NCBI RefSeq assembly: GCF_000400995.2
Contig: NZ_DF238999.1
Location: forward strand, 1 to 64,000
Length of the DNA stretch: 64,000 bases
Reading direction: 5' to 3'
Source of the DNA: Acidovorax sp. MR-S7
GTDB taxonomy: Bacteria; Pseudomonadota; Gammaproteobacteria; Burkholderiales; Burkholderiaceae_C
Numbering within the stretch: position 1 is the first letter of the stretch; every line of letters begins with the position of its first letter. Positions 26,598 to 35,012 of the stretch are shown here, piece by piece. The position numbers and the translations under genes were made by a program. The notes beneath the pieces were generated by a model. The model was not told the DNA's origin and ran no database searches. It saw nothing but the letters and a program-made list of their open reading frames with translations.

Positions 26598-27698
26598 TCA
26601 GAAAATGAGCGATGCGTTATTCCATCGGCGAAGCACGGCCTCTGGGCTATCGGGTCGAGACCTTCTCTCGTGCGGCTGCATAGCTCCGACCCGAGGGGAT
26701 GGGGCGGGAATCCAATTTCCCTCCCACATCGAGAAAGTCTGTCGAGCCACGTTGTGCGGATGGCTTGGCGCCTCGGTGAGTGAAAGCACCGGAGATGCAC
26801 ATGCGTCACGCGGCTCTAGAATTGCCGCCCATTCGTCTCGAGTGCGACTACGAAACGCCTTTGCCATGCGCGCTCTTATCTCCGGCCAGTTTTTTTGCTC
26901 GGTGCGGACCGGAAGCGTGTCTTCGTCAATCCCCAAGCCTGCCAGCAGTTCCGAGTAGAAACGCGGCTCGATCGCCCCTACGGCCATGTGCCCCCCGTCC
27001 CTGGTCTCATAGACGTCGTACCAGGGTGCCCCGCCATCGAGAATGTTGGCCCCTCGCGCATCGTTCCACCGACCCGCGGCCAGCTTCGAATAGCACGGAC
27101 CCATGAGCGCAGCGGCCCCATCGATCATTGCAGCGTCGACGACTTCGCCTTTCCCTGTGGCACGAGCACGCAGCAACCCCGCTAGAAGACCAATTGCTAG
27201 AAAGGTGGCCCCGCCGCCATAGTCCCCGACGACGTTCAGCGGCACCGCTGGCCTCTCTCTCGGGCCGATTGCGTGAAGCGCGCCGGTGAGCGCGATGTAG
27301 TTGATGTCGTGCCCTGCGCGTTTCGCCAGTGGGCCTTCCTGTCCCCAGCCCGTCATTCGTCCATAGACCAGCGCCCTATTCACTCTGAAGCAGTCGTCGG
27401 GCCCAAGACCGAGCCTTTCCATCACTCCGGGGCGCATCCCTTCGAGCAGTACGTCAGCGTTGGCAATCAGCCGAAGAGCGCGATGGACGTCTTGGGGCTC
27501 TTTGAGATCGAGCGTCACAACAGTCCTACCGCCCCTGATGTAGTCCGACTCGTCCTCCGGCGCGCTGCTGCCTGGCCGCACAACATGCACGACGTCCGCC
27601 CCCATGCCCGTGAGCAGCCTCGCGCACCAAGGCACCGGTCCGATGGCGTCAAACTCCAGTACCTTGACGCCTGCGAGCACCCCTGTAGAGTCCTTCAT
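26598..27698 (-). CDS. CaiB/BaiF family protein, alpha-methylacyl-CoA racemase-like
   Basis: A 366-residue CaiB/BaiF protein of the racemase-like branch. It begins AGVKVLEFDAIGPVPWCARLLTGMGADVVHV and contains GRMTGWGQEGPLAKRAGHDINYIALTGALHAIG and NVVGDYGGGATFLA, both typical of alpha-methylacyl-CoA racemases. It could racemise a 2-methyl-branched acyl-CoA, which would fit the nearby 3-hydroxyisobutyrate genes. It overlaps the upstream CaiB/BaiF gene by 4 bp. A very similar protein is encoded at 37505-38626. Confidence 0.85.
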   Translation of the reverse strand: MKDSTGVLAGVKVLEFDAIGPVPWCARLLTGMGADVVHVVRPGSSAPEDESDYIRGGRTVVTLDLKEPQDVHRALRLIANADVLLEGMRPGVMERLGLGPDDCFRVNRALVYGRMTGWGQEGPLAKRAGHDINYIALTGALHAIGPRERPAVPLNVVGDYGGGATFLAIGLLAGLLRARATGKGEVVDAAMIDGAAALMGPCYSKLAAGRWNDARGANILDGGAPWYDVYETRDGGHMAVGAIEPRFYSELLAGLGIDEDTLPVRTEQKNWPEIRARMAKAFRSRTRDEWAAILEPRDACASPVLSLTEAPSHPHNVARQTFSMWEGNWIPAPSPRVGAMQPHERRSRPDSPEAVLRRWNNASLIF

Positions 27699-28918
27699 AC
27701 GATGCCCGTGTTGCGCAGTTCTTCAATCTCGGCCGGTGCCATGCCGAGCAGCTCAGTGAAAACGGCTTCGTTATCCGCGCCGAGCGCCGGAGCGGCACGC
27801 GGCGGCGCGCCGGGAGTCTCCGACAGTTTGGGAACAATCCCTTGCATCTTCACTGGCCCCAGCCGCGGATGCTCGACCTCGATGATGTTCTCTCGGGCCC
27901 GGTAGTGCGGATCCCGTAGGATGTCCTCTATCGTGTAGAGAATTGAGTATGGAACGCCATGCTCATCAAGATCAGAGGCCACATCGCTGGCATCTCTCTC
28001 GGCCATCCATACCGCTACCGCGTCATTGAGTTCGTGGACATGCTGCCACCGAGAGGCGTGATTCTCAAAGCGCGGATCTGTCGCCAAGTCTGGCCGGTCG
28101 AGTGCTTTGCAAAGCTTCTGGAACAGCGTATCGCCGGAAATCGTCATGACGATGAATCGCCCGTCCTTGGTGGCGAAGTTGTTCCCTGGCGCCGCAGCCT
28201 GGTGCACGTTCCCAGTTCGCTTTCGCACTGCTCCCAACTGGTCGTACGCGCTGACCATGTTGTCTGTGAAACGGAACATTGTTTCGTACAACGACAGGTC
28301 AATCTGCTGCCCCCGGCCTCCGTTAACGTCTCGGTGATATAGAGCCATCATGACCGCGAATGCCCCAAGCGTCGCCGTCGAGTAGTCCGCCACCGAGATG
28401 CCGACCCGTACCGGAGGAGCGTCCGGGTTTCCTGTGATCCCCATGACTCCACTGAACGCCAGGCCCATACGGTCGTAGCCCGCGCGCTTGGCATACGGCC
28501 CTGTCTGTCCGAATCCCGACACGCTAAGCATTACCAGCCTCGGATTCTCTTGTGCGAGCTGCGCATAGCCGATGTTCCAGGCTTCTAGGGTGCCAGGACG
28601 AAAGTTCTCTACGACCACGTCGACTTCCCGGACAAGGCGCTTCAGCAGCGCCTGACCTTGTTCTTTCCGCAGATCGATGGTGACCGACCGCTTGTTACGA
28701 CCCTCAACGTTCCACCATAGGCTTTCACCGTCTTTGAACGGACCGAGACCACGCAGAGTGTCGCCTCCCACCGGCTGTTCGACCTTGATCACGTCAGCGC
28801 CAAAGTCGGACAGGTAGGTGCACGCGACCGGACCCGCCACCATAGTGCCGAGGTCCAGAACGCGCAGCGACGCGAGCGGTCCCATCGATCCCTCGTTTGA
28901 TGATTGTTGAACTGGCAT
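27695..28918 (-). CDS. CaiB/BaiF family III CoA-transferase
   Basis: A 407-residue CoA-transferase: LRVLDLGTMVAGPVACTYLSDFGADVIKVEQP, EGRNKRSVTIDLRKEQG, VSGFGQTGPYAKRAGYDRMGLAFSGVMGITG and the catalytic aspartate in GISVADYSTATLG. It precedes the racemase-like gene (ATGA overlap) and follows a Bug gene by 22 bp. The same trio of transferase, racemase-like protein and Bug receptor recurs at 36501-39851. Substrate unknown. Confidence 0.88.
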   Translation of the reverse strand: MPVQQSSNEGSMGPLASLRVLDLGTMVAGPVACTYLSDFGADVIKVEQPVGGDTLRGLGPFKDGESLWWNVEGRNKRSVTIDLRKEQGQALLKRLVREVDVVVENFRPGTLEAWNIGYAQLAQENPRLVMLSVSGFGQTGPYAKRAGYDRMGLAFSGVMGITGNPDAPPVRVGISVADYSTATLGAFAVMMALYHRDVNGGRGQQIDLSLYETMFRFTDNMVSAYDQLGAVRKRTGNVHQAAAPGNNFATKDGRFIVMTISGDTLFQKLCKALDRPDLATDPRFENHASRWQHVHELNDAVAVWMAERDASDVASDLDEHGVPYSILYTIEDILRDPHYRARENIIEVEHPRLGPVKMQGIVPKLSETPGAPPRAAPALGADNEAVFTELLGMAPAEIEELRNTGIV

Positions 28919-28940
28919 TCGAATCCTCGACGTCCATTGA

Positions 28941-29924
28941 TTAGTCGACTTTGACGCCAGCGTTCTTCACCGCTGTCCCGAAGCGCTCAATCTGCTGTTT
29001 CACGAAGTGATTGGTTGCTGCGACATCGCCCCCAACCGCCTCCAGCCCTTGCTTGGCAAACGTCTCTCGAACAGCATCCGAAGCGATCAGTTCGGATACC
29101 GCGGCATTGAGCTTGTTGATCAGCGCTGTTGGCGTCTTCCCCGGAGCTGCCAGGACAAACCATGAGGAAACGTCGTAACCCGCAAGCCCCGATTCCTGAA
29201 GCGTCGGAATGTCGGGCATTAGCTTCGAACGCTGTGCGCCCAGTTGGGCGAGCGCACGTGCCTTTCCTGCGGCGACTTGCGGCTGAGTGGTCAGCGTTGT
29301 ATCGACCACCACGTCCGTCTGCCCCGCCACCAGATCCATCACAGCAGGAGCACTGCCTTTATAGGGAACATGCACAAACTTTGTGCCCGTGGCGGCCTGA
29401 AACATCTCCATCGAGAGATGCGGCGATCCACCATTTCCGGATGATCCATAGGTGAGCTGACCTGGTCGATCCTTCGCCATCTGCACTAGATCCGCAACGG
29501 TCTTTGCCTTGGATGACGGGTTGACGATCATCACGAGTGGAACCGATGCCACCACACTGACCGGGACGATGTCTTTGAAGACTCTATACGGAAGAGTCGC
29601 ATAGAGCGTTTCATTGATCGCCAGGGGCGTAGACGTCAACAGGAGGGTGTACCCGTCTGGTTCGCTGGACGTTACGACCTGAGTACCCAGCACCGTTCCG
29701 GCACCTCCTCGGTTGTCAACGATCACGGGCTTGCCGAACTTTTGCGTGAGCCCATTCGCCACGATGCGTGCGACACTGTCACTCGTTCCGCCAGGCGGAT
29801 ACGGGACGACGATTTTGATGGGCTTGTTAGGATAGTCATCGCTGCTGGCAAGACAGGTTGAGGCGGCGAAGGCAGCAGCGGCAATGACGAGGATTTTCGA
29901 CGCGAGATTGCGGATGAAGTTCAT
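28941..29924 (-). CDS. Bug-family tripartite tricarboxylate transporter substrate-binding protein
   Basis: A 327-residue Bug receptor with a signal peptide (NLASKILVIAAAAFAASTCLA), KIVVPYPPGGTSDSVARIVA, VIVDNRGGAGTVLGTQVV, DGYTLLL and VHVPYKGSAPAVMDLVAGQ. The ATG at 29924 has GGGAG 7 bp upstream and is preferred to the overlapping ATG at 29945. It is the second gene of the run that starts at the enoyl-CoA hydratase and faces the IclR gene. Confidence 0.9.
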   Translation of the reverse strand: MNFIRNLASKILVIAAAAFAASTCLASSDDYPNKPIKIVVPYPPGGTSDSVARIVANGLTQKFGKPVIVDNRGGAGTVLGTQVVTSSEPDGYTLLLTSTPLAINETLYATLPYRVFKDIVPVSVVASVPLVMIVNPSSKAKTVADLVQMAKDRPGQLTYGSSGNGGSPHLSMEMFQAATGTKFVHVPYKGSAPAVMDLVAGQTDVVVDTTLTTQPQVAAGKARALAQLGAQRSKLMPDIPTLQESGLAGYDVSSWFVLAAPGKTPTALINKLNAAVSELIASDAVRETFAKQGLEAVGGDVAATNHFVKQQIERFGTAVKNAGVKVD

Positions 29925-29941
29925 GTTTCTCTCCCTGTTGC

Positions 29942-30682
29942 TCATCGACCCTGAAATACCGGGGTGCGCTTTTCCTTGTACGACGCAAATCCCTCCTGAT
30001 AGTCGTGGCTCGTGCTGACTATTTCGAGATCGCGACGAGCGCGAGCCATGTGTTCACTGGGTCCGATTGGAAGGATGGAATTGGTGACGAAGCGTTTGAT
30101 CGTCTTAATGACAAGCGGCGCCATGCCAGCAAGTTCGCGGGCCATCGCAAGGGCTGCGTCGACCTGCTCCCCCACCGGTACAACATCGTTGATAAAACCC
30201 ACCTCTTTGGCACGTTTCGCATCAAGAATTCGGGCAAGGATCATTACCTCCATGGCCACCTTGTGCGGAATACGGGCGGCCATTGCAGCGATCATTCCTT
30301 GAGTGAGACCTAGCTTCGCCTCGGGGTAGGAGAACTTCGTGTTCTCTGCAGCTACCACGAGGTCACTCATCATCGGCAAGAGAATTCCGCCCCCAACACA
30401 CCAGCCGGCGACTGCCGCGACTATCGGCTTCTCGGTACCAACTCCCGCGGTCGGGATGCAACGCCACAGTTCAGGGACGTCGTTGACGTCTGCACCGGCG
30501 CTAAACGCCTCATTGCCGGCGCCGGTGATGACCGCCACCTTTTGCGAGGATTTGTCGAATGCCGCGAAGGCGTTCTGCAATTCAATCGCGGTTCTAGAGC
30601 AGATTGCATTTCGGCGCTCTGGGCGGTTAATGGTGAACAGCGTGACACCGTCGTCGTAGTCCCGAACTGTGATTCGTTCCAT
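29942..30682 (-). CDS. Enoyl-CoA hydratase/isomerase family protein
   Basis: A 246-residue crotonase: FSAGADVNDVPE, VAGWCVGGGILLPMMSD and FSYPEAKLGLTQGMI. The second catalytic glutamate is present (PEAK), but the first position is leucine in GGGILL, so it may be an isomerase or lyase rather than a standard hydratase. It is the first gene of the minus-strand operon, opposite the IclR gene, and probably its most strongly expressed member. Confidence 0.85.
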   Translation of the reverse strand: MERITVRDYDDGVTLFTINRPERRNAICSRTAIELQNAFAAFDKSSQKVAVITGAGNEAFSAGADVNDVPELWRCIPTAGVGTEKPIVAAVAGWCVGGGILLPMMSDLVVAAENTKFSYPEAKLGLTQGMIAAMAARIPHKVAMEVMILARILDAKRAKEVGFINDVVPVGEQVDAALAMARELAGMAPLVIKTIKRFVTNSILPIGPSEHMARARRDLEIVSTSHDYQEGFASYKEKRTPVFQGR

Positions 30683-30760
30683 CTACTTGTCTCCTATTGC
30701 TAAGCAGTCTTCCCGCGCTTCGCGCGGCACCAATCGCGTTTGCTACGCCATCAATCCATC

Positions 30761-30777
30761 GTTCCGCATTTGCGAAC
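30761..30777. promoter_or_regulatory. Candidate IclR operator 1
   Basis: GTTCCGCATTTGCGAAC is a near-palindrome (GTTCCGC facing GCG-AAC). It lies 79-95 bp upstream of the hydratase start in the divergent region. It aligns with 30913-30929 and with 39920-39936 upstream of the second IclR-controlled cluster. Confidence 0.45.
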
Positions 30778-30912
30778 GATCGGTCTTGATAAAGGAACAA
30801 TAGACTTGCGAGCTTTCTGCGTCAACCTGCAAAGTTGCGACCGGCATTGCAGATCTGCGGGCACCACTGCGCGGCGCAGCGGATGCGATCCATGCTGAAA
30901 TTCGGGAACTTC

Positions 30913-30929
30913 ATTCCGTAAAATGGAAC
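30913..30929. promoter_or_regulatory. Candidate IclR operator 2, next to the IclR start
   Basis: ATTCCGTAAAATGGAAC has the same TTCCG...GAAC arms and 17-bp length as the site at 30761-30777. It ends 6 bp before the IclR ATG, a position where binding would block translation initiation or the promoter, so autoregulation is likely. Confidence 0.45.
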
Positions 30930-30935
30930 ATCGCT

Positions 30936-31670
30936 ATGAACAACACACTGATTAAGGGGCTCCAGCTTCTAGAGCTGATCGTGCGCAGCGATCGGCCTCG
31001 CGCACTCAGCGAGTTGGCGATGTCTATTGGCGTGGGCAAGAGCTCCGTGCATAGACTTTTGCAAGGCCTCGTGGAGTCTGGCTACCTGGAGAAGGACGTA
31101 GAGAAGGGCTCTTACCGAGCCACCCTCAGGATCTGGGAGTTGGGCCAATCCATGGACGCCGTGACGGCGATAAAGGCAGCATCGGCGGATGCCATGGCCC
31201 GACTACTCGGCCGCACGCGCGAGACCGTTCACTTGTCAGTACTCCAGGGCAATGAGGTCGTGTACCTAGCGAAACTCGACAGCCCGGAACCAGTTCGCGC
31301 CTATTCGGAGGTAGGTGGTCGCGCACCTGCTCACTGCGTCGCAACGGGCAAGGCTCTCTTAGCCTGGCTTCCCAAGGAAACGCTCGCGCCGCTTTCGAAG
31401 CGGCTAAAGCGGCATACTCCATCCACCATCACAGAACCTGCGGCATTCCTCCAGGAGATGGAGCATGTGCGCAGCAGCGGATTTGCGGTCAATCACGGAG
31501 AGTGGCGGGACGCGGTATGGGGCGTTGCAGCACCCATCCGTCGAAGTGACGGAGTTCCGTTGGCCGCTATCGGAATTTCAGGACCGGCCTCCCGCATTAA
31601 AGCCAAGCCATTACGCGAGTTCGCCGACGAAGTCCTCAGTGCTGCGCGGAGCATTTCCTCTCGCCTTTGA
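30936..31670 (+). CDS. IclR-family transcriptional regulator
   Basis: A 244-residue IclR-type regulator. The winged helix (LIKGLQLLELIVRSDRPRALSELAMSIGVGKSSVHRLLQGLVESGYL) is followed by the ligand-binding domain (HLSVLQGNEVVYLAKLDS, RAPAHCVATGKALLAWLP, GEWRDAVWGVAAPIR). It is divergent from the 12-gene sulfur operon and should control it. Its stop is 36 bp from the stop of the ICE relaxase gene, which faces it, so this marks the border between cargo and ICE backbone. Confidence 0.9.
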   Translation: MNNTLIKGLQLLELIVRSDRPRALSELAMSIGVGKSSVHRLLQGLVESGYLEKDVEKGSYRATLRIWELGQSMDAVTAIKAASADAMARLLGRTRETVHLSVLQGNEVVYLAKLDSPEPVRAYSEVGGRAPAHCVATGKALLAWLPKETLAPLSKRLKRHTPSTITEPAAFLQEMEHVRSSGFAVNHGEWRDAVWGVAAPIRRSDGVPLAAIGISGPASRIKAKPLREFADEVLSAARSISSRL

Positions 31671-31706
31671 TTTCCAAACGACTCGCATTGGCCCTCGGCT
31701 TTATGT

Positions 31707-33548
31707 TCACTCTATGGACAGGTAAGGGTTGTTAGGCGGCACCTCAGAGAAGACCGTCAGCGGATTTTCCAGCAGATAACCATGAAGACACCGAGCCTTG
31801 CGCGGCCCGGCGACTTTGCACATCCAGATATTTAGTCCACTGCTCTGCTTCCGGTGTTGGCCCAGTTTTTCGAAGCGCTTTTGCACCCATTGCCAGTTCG
31901 GCTGCTTCTCCTGTTTGGCCAATGCGTCCACCTGGGGATGCTCTTGCGCATAGCGTTGGAACACTCCCGGGCTAACGAGGTAAGCTGTTTCGCCCACGGT
32001 GTGAACGAGCGCTTTCGCGTCGTTGATGATGAGCCGTCGCGACGCTATCCCCAGCTTCAGCCACTCCAGGAAGTGCTCCCCAGATGGGCTCGCTGCCAAT
32101 GAGCTAGGCACAGGCGTGGGGTCAGGCGTCATGCGAGGTGCTACGGTTGTCGCCTGCAAAGGAGCATCGGGGATCTGACCCGAGATCCGTTTTTCACCCT
32201 GACCGTCGAGGGAAGACGCATCGGAATCCACCATCGCCAACATGTCCTCCATGACGTCGGGCACGGCCTGAGCCGAATGCCGCGGGACAGTCCCACCGCA
32301 ACTGCTCCTACAAGGCGTTGCCTGCTGGCCTTGCTGCGGAGGCTCCACCACCGCCGTAGGCATGGTGGCTGGGGCACCGTCTGCGTCCTCCGGGGTACTC
32401 GCATGGATCTCGACCGAGCCTGCGAATGGCGATGGCCTTTCGTCAGCACCCCAAATCAGCCCGGGAGCCAGTCGCAACAGGGTAAACGAATGAGACCAGC
32501 CGGAAGAAGTGGTGACGGTCGCGCGCCAGATCGCCTTGCCGTCGGACGTCGGCTGCAACATACCGTGATCTTGGAGCACATTGAACACCGTGGTGTTGTT
32601 CGCAGGGATGCCATCGACGCCCTGGGACAGCAGGTGCGCGCGGAGTTTGTCGGAAACGGTCTTGCTCACCAGCCATAGCGCATCGTCCGTGAGCCAGCCA
32701 TCGGAGGCTTCGGGCTGGTTCAGTTTCAGTTCTTCCTTGAGCAGGTAGCGCAGCCCGTCGAGCAGCTTGCGTTGGAGCGCGTGCCTGGGTGCTGACATGG
32801 CCCGCGCGGGATCGCCGCCCAACTCCTGGGCGACGGAGGCGCGATCGGCCTGCACGACCAGTTCGCCCAGCACCCCGGCGTGCTCGTACTGCCCGGCCAG
32901 GACATAGAGCAGCGGCGCCCAAAGGGACGGATAGCCACTGAGCCAGTCCAGCAGATCGCGGTCGAGCAGTTGCCGGTAGAGCAAGCCTGTCGCGGCGCTG
33001 TGGAGCCGGTACTCGCGGTCGTCGCGGTAGCGGAAGCGGTACGGCTGACGCAGGGGGCCGTGCCACGGGTGCCAGGTGCTGCCGTCGGCCAGCTCGACGT
33101 GCAGATCGACCGCCACCTTGCCGATGTCATGGAGCAGCGCGGCATAGGCGATGGCCGCAGTCCAGGCTTCGGCCTGCGCCGCCTGATCCTCGGGGCTGGC
33201 GCCGATGGGCAGCAGATGAGACTGCCGCAGCTTGAGCGCGTAGGCGACGATTTCGAGGCCGTGGTCGAGCATGCCGCCGGGGTAGGCATGGTGATGCGCT
33301 TCGGAGGCCGGGAAGGCCTGGACCAGCTCGGCGTAGCGCTCCAGGGGTGCGCGGTAGAGGGTGGCGAACTGCCTGCGCGAGAGCGAGGTGCGCTGCCAGA
33401 TGTGTTCCAGCAGCTTCTGCCGGCGCGGGGTGGCCAGCAGCGATGCGGCCGACTCCGGCCGCATCAACCCTTTCGGGAGGTCGACGGCGGGCGGCGGCGA
33501 TGGAGCGGCAGCGACCGGAGGCCGTTTTCGTTGGAACAGGGAAAGCAT
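31707..33548 (-). CDS. traI: MobH-family conjugative relaxase (TraI-type HD domain)
   Basis: A 613-residue MobH relaxase. The N-terminal TraI_2 domain carries the three-histidine motif His85-87 in SEAHHHAYPGGMLDHGLE and the HD pair His140-Asp141 in LLHDIGKVAVDLH. A disordered proline-rich linker near residues 390-480 leads to a C-terminal winged domain (FLEWLKLGIASRRLIINDAKALVHTV...) typical of the family. It nicks oriT to start ICE transfer. It is transcribed away from the toxin-antitoxin genes. In related ICEs the integrase gene follows; here it is replaced by catabolic cargo. Confidence 0.9.
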   Translation of the reverse strand: MLSLFQRKRPPVAAAPSPPPAVDLPKGLMRPESAASLLATPRRQKLLEHIWQRTSLSRRQFATLYRAPLERYAELVQAFPASEAHHHAYPGGMLDHGLEIVAYALKLRQSHLLPIGASPEDQAAQAEAWTAAIAYAALLHDIGKVAVDLHVELADGSTWHPWHGPLRQPYRFRYRDDREYRLHSAATGLLYRQLLDRDLLDWLSGYPSLWAPLLYVLAGQYEHAGVLGELVVQADRASVAQELGGDPARAMSAPRHALQRKLLDGLRYLLKEELKLNQPEASDGWLTDDALWLVSKTVSDKLRAHLLSQGVDGIPANNTTVFNVLQDHGMLQPTSDGKAIWRATVTTSSGWSHSFTLLRLAPGLIWGADERPSPFAGSVEIHASTPEDADGAPATMPTAVVEPPQQGQQATPCRSSCGGTVPRHSAQAVPDVMEDMLAMVDSDASSLDGQGEKRISGQIPDAPLQATTVAPRMTPDPTPVPSSLAASPSGEHFLEWLKLGIASRRLIINDAKALVHTVGETAYLVSPGVFQRYAQEHPQVDALAKQEKQPNWQWVQKRFEKLGQHRKQSSGLNIWMCKVAGPRKARCLHGYLLENPLTVFSEVPPNNPYLSIE

Positions 33549-33578
33549 GCGGGTGTCCGAGTGGCGGGCCGACCGGGA

Positions 33579-33652
33579 GGCCTTTTGGCCTTTTCAGGTA
33601 GGGCCTTTCCCCTTGCACCCCATTCCCTTGCCCTTTCGGCCCTTTGGCCCTT
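33579..33652. repeat. Cluster of GGCC(C)TTT repeats upstream of the relaxase, candidate oriT region
   Basis: Six copies of GGCCTTT or (G)GCCCTT(T) occur in 74 bp, including two tandem GGCCTTTT copies at 33579-33594 and GGCCCTTT at 33638-33645. They start 31 bp before the relaxase ATG. Repeats of this kind next to a relaxase gene often mark oriT or relaxase operators. Confidence 0.4.
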
Positions 33653-33798
33653 AACCGTTTGGGTGTAGCGCGACGGATGGTGGCCGTCCACCGTCAATGC
33701 GGGGAGCAGCGGGGCCGGATTGATGCGGGAAGGCTGGCTGTTCCCTCCCTACGATCCATTCCTGAACTCCAGAGGACACTATGAAAGCCCAAATTGAC

Positions 33799-33822
33799 AT
33801 GGTAAGGAATTTTCCTTACCAT
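33799..33822. promoter_or_regulatory. Perfect palindrome, likely PrlF-YhaV operator
   Basis: ATGGTAAGGAA, two spacer bases TT, then its exact reverse complement. The 11-bp arms end 27 bp before the antitoxin ATG at 33850. PrlF-type antitoxins carry an AbrB-like DNA-binding fold and repress their own operon, so this is the expected operator. The palindrome also argues that translation starts at 33850 and not at the upstream ATG 33781. Confidence 0.65.
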
Positions 33823-33849
33823 GCAGGTATCGCAATCAGGAGCATTGCC

Positions 33850-34167
33850 ATGCCTGCCATCCATGAAGTCGCCACGCTGACCTCCAAAGGCCAGATCACG
33901 CTGCCCAAGCCCATCCGCCAAGCGCTCGGCGTCGATGCGGGTGGCAAGCTCGCGTTCGACCTGCGGGGCAGCGAAGTCGTCGTGACCCGGGTGGACGCCG
34001 AGCACGAAGACCCTGCCATCGGCGCGTTCCTGAGCCTGCTGACCAGAGACATTGAAGCAGGCCGGAACGTCCGGGGCCTGCCCGAGGATCTGGCGCGCGC
34101 CATGCTGGAGCACGCTGGCCGCGGCGCAGACCTGGGCGATGAGATCGACGGCGACGTGGCACTCTGA
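33850..34167 (+). CDS. prlF: Type II antitoxin, PrlF family
   Basis: A 105-residue protein with an N-terminal AbrB/MazE swapped-hairpin domain (ATLTSKGQITLPKPIRQALGVDAGGKLAFDLRG) followed by an acidic toxin-binding tail (DIEAGRNVRGLPEDLARAMLEHA). This is the layout of PrlF (SohA), partner of YhaV. Its stop overlaps the YhaV start, which ensures coupled translation. It likely stabilises the ICE. The ATG at 33850 is chosen because the domain starts there. Confidence 0.88.
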   Translation: MPAIHEVATLTSKGQITLPKPIRQALGVDAGGKLAFDLRGSEVVVTRVDAEHEDPAIGAFLSLLTRDIEAGRNVRGLPEDLARAMLEHAGRGADLGDEIDGDVAL

Positions 34168-34625
34168 TGCAACGGCATGGCTGGACGCTGCTCTTCCACG
34201 ACTGCGTGATCGAGCAGTTGCGCAAGCTCCATGCGGCGGTATTGCGGGCGCAGGAGAACGACCCGGAGGGCTTCGAGTCCAACGCCAACGTCAAGCTGTT
34301 CCGGGCGCTGAGCCAGTTGATGCTGGATGCGGTGCCAGGCGATCCGGCGCGCGATGAATACCGCCAGGGCAACACCCTGGGGGAGGCCCACCGCCACTGG
34401 CGGCGGGCCAAGATCGGAAGGCGGTTCCGGCTGTTCTTCCGCTACGACTCGAAGGTAAAGGTCATCGTGTACGCCTGGGTCAACGATGAGCAGACCCTGC
34501 GCTCGGCGGGCAGCAAGTCAGACCCGTATGCGGTGTTCGAGAAGATGCTCGGGCGCGGGAGCCCGCCAGACGACTGGAACGCATTGGTACAGGGAAGCAA
34601 GCGGGATTGGAGCAAACTTGAGTAG
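34167..34625 (+). CDS. yhaV: Type II toxin YhaV (RNase)
   Basis: A 152-residue protein matching YhaV over its full length: HGWTLLFHDCVIEQLRKLH at the start, KLFRALSQLMLDAVPGDPARDEYRQGNTLG, then RRAKIGRRFRLFFRYDSKVKVIVYAWVNDEQTLR. YhaV is a ribosome-associated RNase held in check by PrlF. It starts at the last base of the antitoxin stop codon (TGATG-type overlap) and looks intact. Confidence 0.9.
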   Translation: MQRHGWTLLFHDCVIEQLRKLHAAVLRAQENDPEGFESNANVKLFRALSQLMLDAVPGDPARDEYRQGNTLGEAHRHWRRAKIGRRFRLFFRYDSKVKVIVYAWVNDEQTLRSAGSKSDPYAVFEKMLGRGSPPDDWNALVQGSKRDWSKLE

Positions 34626-34646
34626 GCACTCAACATGTAGCAGGAG

Positions 34647-35012
34647 ATGAACGTGGAAACGAGTACCCGCACAAGCACCGCACAACGCCTTGGCCGCTCT
34701 CTCGGCCGTGGATGGCGCGTCTACGTGCATGGAGAGCGGAGGCTTGTAAATCGCTTGGTAACGTGGAACGTGCCGGCGTCTGTGGCAAAGGCGGCGCCCT
34801 GGCTAGCGAAGGCAGCCCTCCTCGCGGTGATGCTCTATGCGGCCTTCTGGCTGGCGCTTCTGTTCCTAGTTCTGGTAGCTGCGGCATGGGGCGTACAGGA
34901 TGCAGACTGGGAACCGCCAGAGCCAGAGTGGAAGCAGGGCCCGGTCGGATTTGGGCTATACACCTACGATGGCTATCGAATCGACCCGCATGACCCTCAC
35001 GATGAGCCCTAG
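34647..35012 (+). CDS. DUF3742 family ICE membrane protein
   Basis: A 121-residue protein with the DUF3742 pattern: a basic N-terminus (AQRLGRSLGRGWRVYVHGERRLVNRLV), one or two hydrophobic stretches near 50-85, and a tail EPEWKQGPVGFGLYTYDGYRIDPHDP. This family is found next to relaxase and TraG-N genes in PFGI-1/ICEclc-type elements. CAGGAG precedes the ATG. Function unknown. Confidence 0.85.
   Translation: MNVETSTRTSTAQRLGRSLGRGWRVYVHGERRLVNRLVTWNVPASVAKAAPWLAKAALLAVMLYAAFWLALLFLVLVAAAWGVQDADWEPPEPEWKQGPVGFGLYTYDGYRIDPHDPHDEP

Noticed and set aside
31671-31706. Cargo-backbone junctions as att-like direct repeats (compared with 40890-40904)
   Set aside because: The two junctions share no visible repeat, so no site-specific insertion can be claimed.
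33464-33697. Short minus-strand frame over the GGCCTTT repeats
   Set aside because: Low-complexity reading of the repeat cluster; overlaps the relaxase start without a plausible product.
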